A DNA stretch of 64,000 nucleotides, taken from assembly GCA_016235815.1 (NCBI GenBank), contig JACRIM010000023.1, positions 101,221 through 165,220 of the forward strand, given 5' to 3'. This DNA is from Planctomycetota bacterium. Lineage in GTDB: Bacteria > Planctomycetota > Phycisphaerae > UBA1845 > UTPLA1. The position numbers and the translations under genes are program-made. The notes under the pieces were generated by a model that was given only the letters and a program-made list of their open reading frames with translations, was not told the DNA's origin and made no database searches. This document shows, in pieces, positions 16,040-24,275 of this stretch (its first letter is position 1; each line of letters starts with the position of its first letter).

Positions 16040-16954
16040 TTACGTGAAGTCCGTCAACACGGCATATTGCCAGTAGCCATAGGCCATGCGATACCGGGCG
16101 CGGACGCCGTAGAGAAACTTCTCGCGGCGGAAGCCCTCGTCCGATTCATCCGTCAGCGCGTTGAACTCCACCGGCTCGCGATCCTGAAAGATGAACGGCC
16201 GCACCACGCCATCCGTCTTCAGCAGGTACCACTTGCTCTTGTCGGTGAGCCACGGCATCGAGATGACGCGAGCGATGCCCTTGAGGACATTCGTGCTGTC
16301 GCCGAGCACCGTCGCGTTGATCGCCTGCGACGCCGTGAAGAGCATCGTCGGCGGCACCACGCAGACCAGCCCGCTCGCCGAGACCAGCATCGGCTCGCCC
16401 TGATCGTCCTTGAAGGTCAGCATCTGGGCGATGGCGACCTTCAGCGCCTCCTGAAATTCGGCGACGGTCGGGGCGTTCTCATTCGACGCATCAAAGGTGA
16501 GCGCGTTGTTCTGATTGCCCGACGCCCCGGAGACGTGCGCCGCGTTGAAGAAGCTGACGCCGTCATAGGCGTTGTTGCCCGCCGTCTCCCCGGCGATGAG
16601 CAGTTGCGAGACGAGATAATCCTTGTGCGTCGCGGCGCGTTGGGCCAATTCGGCCACGCGCAGACGAATCTGCCCGGTCTGGTCGTCGCTGATCTCGTCG
16701 CGGTCGACTTCGATTGTCGCCTCGTACTTGAGATTCCGCAGCGAATAGCTCTCGGTGCGCAGACCCGCGGCAAGACGGCCCGTGCCCCATTCGCGGATGC
16801 GCGGCACGGTGCCGAGCCAACGATAGGTCTCGCGGTCGGTCGTCGAGATGACACGCGTGCTGAGTTCGCCGAAGTGCGTCGGCGTGGCGTCGAAACGATT
16901 GAAGAACTCGCTTCGCAGGCCCTTGGTGAGTAACCCGGTATTGATGACGGCCAT
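16040..16954 (-). CDS. Mu-like major head protein (gpT)
   Basis: 304 residues, normal for the Mu gpT family. Typical features are the N-terminal LLTKGLRSEFFNRF, the WLGTVPRIREWG motif, LRNLKYEATIEVDRDEISDD and the C-terminal FLYGVRARYRMAYGYWQ. It should form the icosahedral capsid shell. It lies between the decoration-like gene and gp36, as in Mu-like gene order. Confidence 0.9.
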   Translation of the reverse strand: MAVINTGLLTKGLRSEFFNRFDATPTHFGELSTRVISTTDRETYRWLGTVPRIREWGTGRLAAGLRTESYSLRNLKYEATIEVDRDEISDDQTGQIRLRVAELAQRAATHKDYLVSQLLIAGETAGNNAYDGVSFFNAAHVSGASGNQNNALTFDASNENAPTVAEFQEALKVAIAQMLTFKDDQGEPMLVSASGLVCVVPPTMLFTASQAINATVLGDSTNVLKGIARVISMPWLTDKSKWYLLKTDGVVRPFIFQDREPVEFNALTDESDEGFRREKFLYGVRARYRMAYGYWQYAVLTDFT

Positions 16955-17006
16955 GAGAAATCCTCCTTTGGAGTGTGTCGTTTCCAGTTCGTGGTCTTAA
17001 GACGAG

Positions 17007-17765
17007 TTACGGCAGTTCGAAGAAACGGATGGTGAGCAGCCCGCCGACGCCGGCGCTGGACGAGGCCGAGCCGACCTTGGCCCAGATGCGCAGGTTCTTG
17101 GCGACATCGCGCCCGAAGAGCGAGAGATTCGCCGGGACGTGCGCCGACAACGTCGCGAGATTGAAGGCGCTGACGATTTGCGTCGGATTCGTGTTGTCGG
17201 TGCCGACATCGAGGTTGCCGGAGTTCGGGACGGTGTTAAAGCTGACCTGGGCGCTGACCACTTTGATCGCCCGCTGCGTGATCATCACCGGGTTGGTCGT
17301 CGCGGAACCGACGGCACTGGCCAACGGCACGGCCACGACTTGCTCGTTCTGCGGCATCGCCAGCGGCAGGATGCGCACGATCCCCTGATTGCTGCCAATG
17401 TGGGCGATCAGGATTCCGCAGTAGCTGCCGCCGAGTTGATTCGATGCACTGGTGGTTTCGTTGTCAGCGGCATAGACCGGCGCGCCGGCCCAGGCCTGCG
17501 TGGCCCCGGCGACGGGCAGGACGAAATCGCCCTGCGTATAGAGGCGGACGAACTGCTCGCCGCCCGCGCCACCGGCGGTGTTGTCGATCTCCTCGTAGGC
17601 AATGCCCGCAAAGAGATCGCCGGCAACGAGGTTGCGGGCGAAGCCGCTGGTGCGCTCGATGCCGACGAGCGCGCCTTTGTAGATGCGCGCCGACGCGGCA
17701 ACGGGAAACGTTCGCAGTTCCTGATCGACGTAGCGGGACAGTTCACGATTGGCGGTGATGGCCAT
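17007..17765 (-). CDS. Putative capsid decoration/cement protein
   Basis: 252 residues, family not firmly recognised. The N-terminal ~120 residues (FPVAASARIYKGALVGIE ... LYTQGDFVLPVAG) resemble DUF2190-like capsid-stabilising proteins, and position between protease and capsid genes is where Mu-like phages encode a small head protein. The second half (VMITQRAIKVVSAQVSFN onward) is beta-rich and ends with TIRFFELP; it may be an added outer domain. Function assigned mostly from context. Confidence 0.6.
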   Translation of the reverse strand: MAITANRELSRYVDQELRTFPVAASARIYKGALVGIERTSGFARNLVAGDLFAGIAYEEIDNTAGGAGGEQFVRLYTQGDFVLPVAGATQAWAGAPVYAADNETTSASNQLGGSYCGILIAHIGSNQGIVRILPLAMPQNEQVVAVPLASAVGSATTNPVMITQRAIKVVSAQVSFNTVPNSGNLDVGTDNTNPTQIVSAFNLATLSAHVPANLSLFGRDVAKNLRIWAKVGSASSSAGVGGLLTIRFFELP

Positions 17766-17893
17766 GATGGATGCTCCTTTCAGTTTTTAGTTCAAGAGAG
17801 AATGAATTTCGTCTCATGTCATTGCGTTTATTCAACATGCCACCGGGGTCTCCGGGGCGACTCTTCGACTCGCGCTTCCGTGCTCGGATTACG

Positions 17894-18841
17894 TTATGAC
17901 GCCGCGTCGCGCACGGCGGCGTGAACAAATGCCTCTTCCGTGCAGATTCGCTCGAGGATGGATTTGTTTGCCCGCCACTCGGAGCGGGCCGATTGCTCAA
18001 CGGCGCGGCGACGGGCATCTCCGGACGGCGCGGTCGCGGGACCGGTGAGTCGCCCCAGCGGCACGATCAACGGCGCGGAGGCCTCCCAGCGGTCGAACTC
18101 GGCCGGGTCGCGCTCGGCAAGAGTCAGCGCCCATTCGCGCTGAGCGGCCGTCAGCTTGCCGGCGAACATGGCCCTCTCGACGCGCGCCGATGCATCACGA
18201 AGCGATTCACTGCGCTGCAACGAGCGGATGCGCTGCGCCGCGGCGACAAGCACAAAGTCCTCCGTCGCCGATTCATCCAGCGAAAGCAGCCGGCGCAACT
18301 CCACCGATGGGTCTTCGTTCGTCGGCGTAACTCGGTTGATGACCGGCTTCATCCCGACGATGGCGGGCTTGTTGGTCAGCGCGATCGAGTGCAGCGCGAC
18401 GACGCGGCGATCCTCGCGGCGAATCAACGCGACCGGCGACAAGTAGCGATAGTGCCGCGCGGCGAGCTTCTCGGCAGCCTCGGCCGTCCACTCCACCTCG
18501 GCCCAGAGACCCGGCGTGGTGTTGGCCTGCGCCGCCTCTTCAGGCGAAACGATGACAAGTTTTTTCACCCAGCCCGCCGCCGGTGCGAGGCCGGTGGGCG
18601 AGCTGTATGCGCCGCCGAGGGTTTGGTGTTCGTAGTCGATGGGCAGATCGGTGCCGTGCTCGCGAAAAGCGGCGATGGTCGCGGCGGCCGATTGCTCGTC
18701 AACGACGAACGAGCCGGCCGTGCTTTTCACATCGCCCCAGGGGACGACGAGGATTCGCCCGGGCACCAGCGGATCGGACAGCGCGGCCGATTCCATGACG
18801 ACTTGTTCGAGGTCGGTGTCGAACGTGGATTCGATGGACAT
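17894..18841 (-). CDS. Mu-like prohead protease/scaffold (gpI-like)
   Basis: 315 residues. Motifs LPIDYEHQTLGG, APAAGWVKKL and YRYLSPVALI followed by LHSIALTNKPAIVGM are the conserved core of the Mu I-type protease, with the catalytic region in the first ~160 residues. The C-terminal half is helical and charged and likely acts as the internal scaffold that is removed on maturation. Gene order (portal, protease, capsid) agrees. Confidence 0.85.
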   Translation of the reverse strand: MSIESTFDTDLEQVVMESAALSDPLVPGRILVVPWGDVKSTAGSFVVDEQSAAATIAAFREHGTDLPIDYEHQTLGGAYSSPTGLAPAAGWVKKLVIVSPEEAAQANTTPGLWAEVEWTAEAAEKLAARHYRYLSPVALIRREDRRVVALHSIALTNKPAIVGMKPVINRVTPTNEDPSVELRRLLSLDESATEDFVLVAAAQRIRSLQRSESLRDASARVERAMFAGKLTAAQREWALTLAERDPAEFDRWEASAPLIVPLGRLTGPATAPSGDARRRAVEQSARSEWRANKSILERICTEEAFVHAAVRDAAS

Positions 18842-18935
18842 GAGAGTCTCCTTTCAAATTGGACGATTGCCTTGAGTCTCGTGATCGATGAAGTTCAAAT
18901 TACCAATTCCCAATTACAAAATCCGTGCGGGCGAG

Positions 18936-20243
18936 TTACGGTTTTCCTCCACCGGCGTCGGTTCTGCCCGCAAGCGTTGGTTCGCGCTCATTCGCCTCTG
19001 GGATGCCGAGCGATGCGTGCGCCCAGCGGCTCGGCACGCGCGCGCCGAGTTGGTTCACGGCCACATCGAGAACGCGGGCGAGCTTCTCGGTGTCCTCGCG
19101 CGGATCGAGAATCCGCTGAAAGTGCGGCACCGGCGCATCGGGCCCGAAGCGCAGTCGCACCAGCGGTGTGAGCAGATCGCGGCGAAGTGTCTGCGCCTCC
19201 TTGCGCAGATCGTCGTCGCGGATGTCCATGCGGACGTGATCGTGGACCTTGGCCGCGCCCGCGCTGGCCAGCATTCGCGCTGTGTCGGTGGTCAGCGTCT
19301 GGCCGAGCCAGGCCTTGCTGATCTCGCGGTCGAAGTAGAGGCACAGGTTCTCATACAGATTCACTTCGCCCGGCGTGCGCGACTGAATGATCTCGAGCTC
19401 GACAGCCTTTGAGAAAATTCCCGTCGCATCGGCCCCCAGGTTCTTGAGCATGTCCAGCAGTTCGCGCTTCTCCTCGGGCGAAGCGGTCGGGCCATAGCGG
19501 GCGATGCGCACCGGCATCCCGAAGATCTCCGCGAAGATCAGCCAGTCCTTCAGGGCGAAGTGTTTGCCCAGATAGGCAAGGGCCGTCGCGCGCAGCAGCC
19601 CGCCGCGGGCCGGGTGCTGGTTCCGCGCGTGCGGCGTGTGCACGATGAATTTGTCGGGCGGAAGCGGAATGCCGTCGAACTTCGATTCGTCGGTCAGGAT
19701 GCGAATCTCACCGAGTTCGCCGAGCGCGATGCGGGCAAAGTCGACGGGCACGAGTTCGGCAAGAGCGACGCCACCTGCATCGCCGCGCCAGACAAGCTCC
19801 ACCAATGCAAGATTTCGCCCCACCGCCAGCGACAAGTGCGCGAGCGATTCCTCCACGCCCGGCGTGCGCCGCAGCACATCATCGCAATAGCCGGCCACAT
19901 CGTCGGCAAGCCTGCGGTCCGCGCTTCGGCCGGCGCGCCAGCCGGGCAGTTCGGCCGCCGAGACGATCTGCCAGCGCAGACCGGTCACGGCGAGTCGCCG
20001 GGTGTTGGCGACACTGAAAAGATGCGCGTCCTTTTCTTCCATCTGCTCGAACAGCGCGAGCTGAGCGCCGAGATCACCCGCGTCGGCCTGTTTGAAGAGC
20101 GACACAAGCCGCGACGGCGTGAGTCCGTCGGCCGGGTAATCACGAAAGGTGTCTTCCTTTCGACGGTGCGTGATGAGGCCCGGGCGCGGCATTCGTGCAG
20201 GAGCGCGACGTACGGCAAGGGCGAGTCGTTCGATGAGTTTCAT
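18936..20243 (-). CDS. Mu-like portal protein (gp29-like, DUF935)
   Basis: 435 residues from ATG 20243 (GGAG upstream). The open frame continues to 20639 but that part overlaps the terminase gene and reads as an antisense artefact. Motifs typical of DUF935 portals: DGLTPSRLVSLFKQADAGD, MEEKDAHLFSV, VTGLRWQI, KFIVHTPHARN and KDWLIFAEIFGMP. It would form the dodecameric DNA channel of the prohead. 31 bp separate it from the terminase gene. Confidence 0.85.
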   Translation of the reverse strand: MKLIERLALAVRRAPARMPRPGLITHRRKEDTFRDYPADGLTPSRLVSLFKQADAGDLGAQLALFEQMEEKDAHLFSVANTRRLAVTGLRWQIVSAAELPGWRAGRSADRRLADDVAGYCDDVLRRTPGVEESLAHLSLAVGRNLALVELVWRGDAGGVALAELVPVDFARIALGELGEIRILTDESKFDGIPLPPDKFIVHTPHARNQHPARGGLLRATALAYLGKHFALKDWLIFAEIFGMPVRIARYGPTASPEEKRELLDMLKNLGADATGIFSKAVELEIIQSRTPGEVNLYENLCLYFDREISKAWLGQTLTTDTARMLASAGAAKVHDHVRMDIRDDDLRKEAQTLRRDLLTPLVRLRFGPDAPVPHFQRILDPREDTEKLARVLDVAVNQLGARVPSRWAHASLGIPEANEREPTLAGRTDAGGGKP

Positions 20244-20274
20244 CTTCGGTCTCCGTGATTCGTTGATTGACACG

Positions 20275-21570
20275 TCACCAGGCTCCTTCGCGGGCAAAGG
20301 CCGACGGCTCGACGGTCGTGAACTCGATGGGGCCGGTGTCGCATTCCGCGGCGTGCAGGCCGAGCGCCGCCGCCCAGAATCGGTCGGCGTGCCCGTCGCC
20401 CGCGCGATCGGCGTCGTAGCGAATGTGGCCGGTCGCCGTGGTGATGCGGCTGACCGAGTGCCAGTCGCGTGCGATGGCATCGTCGACCGGAATGCGAAGG
20501 AGCCCGCGCTCGGCGCAGACGCGGAGTCGGCCGGCGAGCTGCGCCTTGAGCGCGGGTGTGAAGGAAAGCCCTTCGACGCGATGCTCGCCGAAGCGAGTGG
20601 TAAGAGTCTCCGCAAGTTGCATCCCCAGCCCGCTTGCATCGATGCAGCAGCGGCGGACGCAGGCGCGGCCGAGCAGTCCGTTGAGTATCTCTTCCTGTTG
20701 CGCGAACGGTGCGTTGTCGAATGTCAGCACACCGCGCGTGGTGAAGGTGTCACCCGTCTTCTCCCAAATCCAGATGGCCGTGAGATCACGGCGGCGGCCG
20801 ATATCGACGCCGAGAAAAATGTCAGCGCGTTTGCGATTGAGGGCGCGGTCGTCCTGCAACGTGCCGAGGTTCACATCGTGGCAGCGGCGGATGATCTCAT
20901 AGGGCATGAAACTGGTGGATTCATCCACGAACTCGCAGCAGAACTCCTGTCGCCATGCAACGTCGCCATCGATGCCCTTGCGGAGCGATTCGCGGTCGAC
21001 CTCCAGCCCCTGGCCAATCGCTTCGTCGAGCGTGAGCGTGCTCGTCGTGAACGCCGGATTCTCGGCGAGGCGGTGAAACATGTTCTTGCAGCCGCGCGGC
21101 GTCGATGCGATGTCGAGCTGTCCGTCGCCGCGAAGAAGCGTGGGAAAAAGCGACGCCCAGATGCCCTCGTCGTCGGCGTGCATGGCGAATTCATCGAGAA
21201 AGACATCGCCGGTATAACCGCGGGCCGTCAGCGGATTCGCGGGCAAACCGATGACGCGCACGCCGTTGGGAAGCGCGATTTCAAGTTGGCGAAGCGACGT
21301 GTCCTTGAAGAAGGAGGATTGAATCGTGTCGGTGTACACCCGCAGTGCATGGCAATGCTGTCGAACTTTTCGCATGGCCTCGCGGCTTTGGCGCTGGCCC
21401 GCGGAGAGGATGATCTGATTACGATGATGCGTGAGCGCCCGAACAAGGCGGCGCAGCGTGAAGGTAAAACTCTTGCCCGTCTGCCGCGCCCAACAATTCC
21501 ACGTGAACCGCGCCCGGCGCAGCACGGCATCGCGCTGATAGGCCAACAGATTGATGCACGAACCATCCAT
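20275..21570 (-). CDS. Mu-like terminase large subunit (gp28-like)
   Basis: 431 residues; AGGGAG upstream of ATG 21570. The ATPase has a Walker-A-like ARQTGKS (about residues 28-34) and a Walker-B VFLDEF; the RNase-H-like nuclease begins GVDIGRRRDLTAIW and has a second acidic site in IDASGLG. It would pump DNA into the prohead. No small-terminase gene precedes it; the next gene upstream is divergent and unrelated, so the cassette starts here. Confidence 0.87.
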   Translation of the reverse strand: MDGSCINLLAYQRDAVLRRARFTWNCWARQTGKSFTFTLRRLVRALTHHRNQIILSAGQRQSREAMRKVRQHCHALRVYTDTIQSSFFKDTSLRQLEIALPNGVRVIGLPANPLTARGYTGDVFLDEFAMHADDEGIWASLFPTLLRGDGQLDIASTPRGCKNMFHRLAENPAFTTSTLTLDEAIGQGLEVDRESLRKGIDGDVAWRQEFCCEFVDESTSFMPYEIIRRCHDVNLGTLQDDRALNRKRADIFLGVDIGRRRDLTAIWIWEKTGDTFTTRGVLTFDNAPFAQQEEILNGLLGRACVRRCCIDASGLGMQLAETLTTRFGEHRVEGLSFTPALKAQLAGRLRVCAERGLLRIPVDDAIARDWHSVSRITTATGHIRYDADRAGDGHADRFWAAALGLHAAECDTGPIEFTTVEPSAFAREGAW

Positions 21571-21718
21571 CCCTTTTTCTCCCTACGACACCTATCAATC
21601 TTGCTCAGTGTTTCATCGCGGCTGTGATTTTCTGTAAGTGGTTGAGTGGACGCGGGTTGGCGTGAACCCGATGGCTGCGTCGGCGAACTGACATGCCGCG
21701 CGTTAAACTGATCAATTC

Positions 21719-22855
21719 ATGGCTATTCAATCGATCATCAGCGTTACACTGTTTTTCGCGTCGGCGGCAACGGCGCAGTCGCCCACCGTCTTCCTCGCCC
21801 GCCCCGGGCAGGTCGTGGCGCTGGTCGATTCCAACGCCGATGGCGACTTTCTCGACTTTGCCGAAACACGCACCTACGCCGCCGCCTTGCCCGCGGGGAT
21901 CGGCGCGATCGCTGCACGTCCGAACCGGCTGTTGGTCGTCGACGGCTCGACGGGCGGCCTGCGTTCGCTGGTCGATCTCAACGGCGACGGCGATGCACTC
22001 GATTTCGCCGAGGTATCGCAATACGGCATTGCCCCGGCCGCGCCGCCGGGACTCGTCGCCATTGCGTGCCAATCCGATGACACTTGCTATTGCGTGGACA
22101 CCGCGTCGGGCAATCTGATCCGCTTCGTCGATCTCAATCACGATGGCGACACCCTCGATTTCGCCGAGGCAACGGCCGTCGCGAGCGGGCTAGGGGCAAC
22201 GGTCGCGCTGTCGGTGCGGCCCGACGGCGTCATCCTCGCGGCGCTGTCGCTCACCACGACCCCGGTGATGATCCTGCAGGATCGAAATGCGGACGGCGAC
22301 TTCTTCGATTTCGCCGAGTCGATCAGCTATGTGGAAAACGCAGCCGCCGGCGCAAGCCTCGCAGCGGTCACCGACACACTCGCATTTCTCGCCCGGCTCG
22401 CAGACCAGCGCGTGCTCGCCCTCCGCGACCTGACCGGCGACGACGACGCACTCGACTTCGGCGAAGTGACAACGTGGGCCGAGGGGATCGCCGGCGCAAG
22501 TCGCGTGGCGGTCGAATCCGATGGCGGCGTGCTCGTCGCATGCACCGATGCCGGCGGAAGTGTTTGGCGTTTGCGCGATCGTAATAACGACGGCGACGCG
22601 CTGGACTTCGGCGAAGCGCTGATCGTCGCAACGGGCTTCACGTCGCCAAGTGGAATCGCCGTGCAACCGACAACGACGACTTGCATTGCGGGCGACATGA
22701 ACAACGACGGCGCGGTGGACCATGCAGACGCACCACTGCTCGCCGCGGAACTTCTCGCCCCGGGCAATTCGCCGTTGTGCCGAAGCGACGTCAACGGCGA
22801 CGGCGGGCTGGACGGTCGGGACATTCGGGCCTACCTGCTCGCGGGATTTCCTTGA
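21719..22855 (+). CDS. Secreted protein with six DxNxDGDxxDFxE calcium-loop repeats and a dockerin-like end
   Basis: 378 residues with a signal peptide (IISVTLFFASAATAQ). Six repeats of ~45-50 residues each carry an EF-hand-like loop: VDSNADGDFLDFAE, VDLNGDGDALDFAE, VDLNHDGDTLDFAE, QDRNADGDFFDFAE, RDLTGDDDALDFGE and RDRNNDGDALDFGE. Six repeats suggest a six-bladed beta-propeller with a calcium site in each blade. The C-terminus (CIAGDMNNDGAVDHADAPLL ... DVNGDGGLDGRDI) is dockerin-type. A surface or extracellular structural or binding role is likely. Divergent from the phage terminase. Confidence 0.8.
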   Translation: MAIQSIISVTLFFASAATAQSPTVFLARPGQVVALVDSNADGDFLDFAETRTYAAALPAGIGAIAARPNRLLVVDGSTGGLRSLVDLNGDGDALDFAEVSQYGIAPAAPPGLVAIACQSDDTCYCVDTASGNLIRFVDLNHDGDTLDFAEATAVASGLGATVALSVRPDGVILAALSLTTTPVMILQDRNADGDFFDFAESISYVENAAAGASLAAVTDTLAFLARLADQRVLALRDLTGDDDALDFGEVTTWAEGIAGASRVAVESDGGVLVACTDAGGSVWRLRDRNNDGDALDFGEALIVATGFTSPSGIAVQPTTTTCIAGDMNNDGAVDHADAPLLAAELLAPGNSPLCRSDVNGDGGLDGRDIRAYLLAGFP

Positions 22856-23084
22856 ACGGCCATTTTCCCGCCGTAAATCCAAAGTGGACAACAAGTTAGG
22901 TCACTCCGTCATCTTGGGCCTCCGAGCGGGTAGCATTACGTAAAGCTAGGATGTTCCCGTAATAACAGCCGCCGCATAACGAACGCGCGGTGTGGGGATT
23001 TACACGACCTTCGTTTTTTGAGAACATCCCCCGTTTCGCCAAACCCCATCGGCCAAGTGGCCGGGGCGATCCAAGCGAGTTGGA

Positions 23085-24275
23085 ATGAGTCACACAACAC
23101 CGACCACACTCCTGACCGGCGCGACCGGTTTCCTGGGGCATTTCATTTTGCGCGAATTGCTCACCCGCGGCCGACGCGTCGTGACTGTGCTTCGCGCGCC
23201 GCTCGATGAAACGCGTCAACGCCTCTGGACGATGATGAATCGCATCGGCGTGGATTGCGACCACTACGAGCAATTGGGGCTGTTGGTCACGCGCGAAGGT
23301 GCCCTGCCGGATGATTTGCCCGAAAGCAACTGGGGCGCGACCGACGACATTCTCTCCTGCGCGGCGAGTCTTCAGCTTCACTCGAACGGAAACGGCGAAC
23401 CCTTCCGCACCAATGTGAACGGCATCGAGATGCTGCTCGACTGGGCCCGCCGACATCAGGTCCACAGGTTCCACGCCGTGAGCACCGCCTACGTCTGCGG
23501 TGGCCACAAGGATGGCATTCGCGAAACGCTTCACCCCGAGCCGCCGACCTTTCAAACCGACTACGAGCGATCGAAGTGGACGGCCGAGCAGTTGGTCACC
23601 GAGTGGGGCAGGCAGCCGGGCCACATCGTCACGCTTCTGCGGCCGAGCTTCCTGATCGGCCATTCCGAGACGGGCTACACCACGCAGTTCGGCGGGTTCT
23701 ATCAATTCGCCCGCATCGTCGCCATGATGACGGAACACTTCCGCCACGAGCACAAGCCGACAAACGGCGACGCGACGTGCATCCCTCACCGAATTCCGGG
23801 GCGCAAGACGGACCCCGTGCAAAATCTCGTGCCGGTGGATTTCGCCGCACGAATCGCGGCGGAGGTCGTGCTGGATCCTTCGCTGCACGGTCGAATCTAT
23901 CACCTCACCGACCCGAACCCGCCGACCTGGGACGACTTCCGCGTGTGGCTGGAGAAGTACTTCAACATCTACGGCGGCGAATTCATCGATTCAGGCGAGT
24001 TGTCAAACGGCCGTTCGCGGGCCGAGTCCCTGCTCTGGGAGAAGTACGACCTGCTCCTTCCCCGACTGCATCACCATGTGCTCTTTGACCAGCGCAACAC
24101 GCGCGACGTGATGGACCGGCGCGGCATCGAATTCCCGCGACTCGATCAATCGCGCTTCAATCGGCTGCTCGACTACGCGGCAACCCAAAAGTGGGGCCAA
24201 AAAAACGGCCGCGACCACAACGGCACGCAACGGAAATCGAAAGATCGCAAGCCCGCAAGCGTGGCCTCGCTCTAA
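23085..24275 (+). CDS. Extended SDR / thioester-reductase-like NAD(P)-dependent protein
   Basis: 396 residues. N-terminal Rossmann motif LLTGATGFLGHFILREL, a conserved AVSTAYVCG (Ser) and the catalytic YERSK place it in the extended SDR group of male-sterility/fatty-acyl-CoA-reductase/thioester-reductase proteins (NAD_binding_4). Typical substrates are acyl thioesters or NDP-sugars; this cannot be resolved here. The C-terminal 60 residues are basic and probably disordered. No good Shine-Dalgarno. The stop overlaps that of the convergent transporter gene by 4 bp. Confidence 0.82.
   Translation: MSHTTPTTLLTGATGFLGHFILRELLTRGRRVVTVLRAPLDETRQRLWTMMNRIGVDCDHYEQLGLLVTREGALPDDLPESNWGATDDILSCAASLQLHSNGNGEPFRTNVNGIEMLLDWARRHQVHRFHAVSTAYVCGGHKDGIRETLHPEPPTFQTDYERSKWTAEQLVTEWGRQPGHIVTLLRPSFLIGHSETGYTTQFGGFYQFARIVAMMTEHFRHEHKPTNGDATCIPHRIPGRKTDPVQNLVPVDFAARIAAEVVLDPSLHGRIYHLTDPNPPTWDDFRVWLEKYFNIYGGEFIDSGELSNGRSRAESLLWEKYDLLLPRLHHHVLFDQRNTRDVMDRRGIEFPRLDQSRFNRLLDYAATQKWGQKNGRDHNGTQRKSKDRKPASVASL

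Larger units (their letters stand above)
14477..21570 (-). mobile_element. Mu-like head-and-packaging gene cassette (prophage remnant or domesticated capsid module)
   Basis: Seven same-strand genes in Mu-like order: terminase large subunit (gp28-like), portal (gp29-like), protease/scaffold (I), decoration-like protein, major capsid (T), gp36-like and gp37-like. Not found: small terminase, gp30/F head morphogenesis, all tail genes, lysis, repressor, and MuA/MuB or an integrase. Ordinary bacterial genes abut both sides. Intergenic gaps are larger than in a fresh prophage and contain chromosomal repeat families. All seven frames are intact. Confidence 0.75.

Noticed and set aside
15932..16933. 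Long plus-strand frame across the capsid gene
   Set aside because: Antisense to the clearly recognised gpT gene.
20244..20639. Upstream extension of the portal frame
   Set aside because: Lies within the terminase coding region in another frame; Arg/Ser/Pro-rich shadow, and a Shine-Dalgarno precedes ATG 20243.
20149..21627. 492-codon plus-strand frame over terminase and portal
   Set aside because: Antisense to two genes with recognised motifs.
22896..23903. 335-codon minus-strand frame
   Set aside because: Antisense to the SDR gene, which has intact catalytic motifs.
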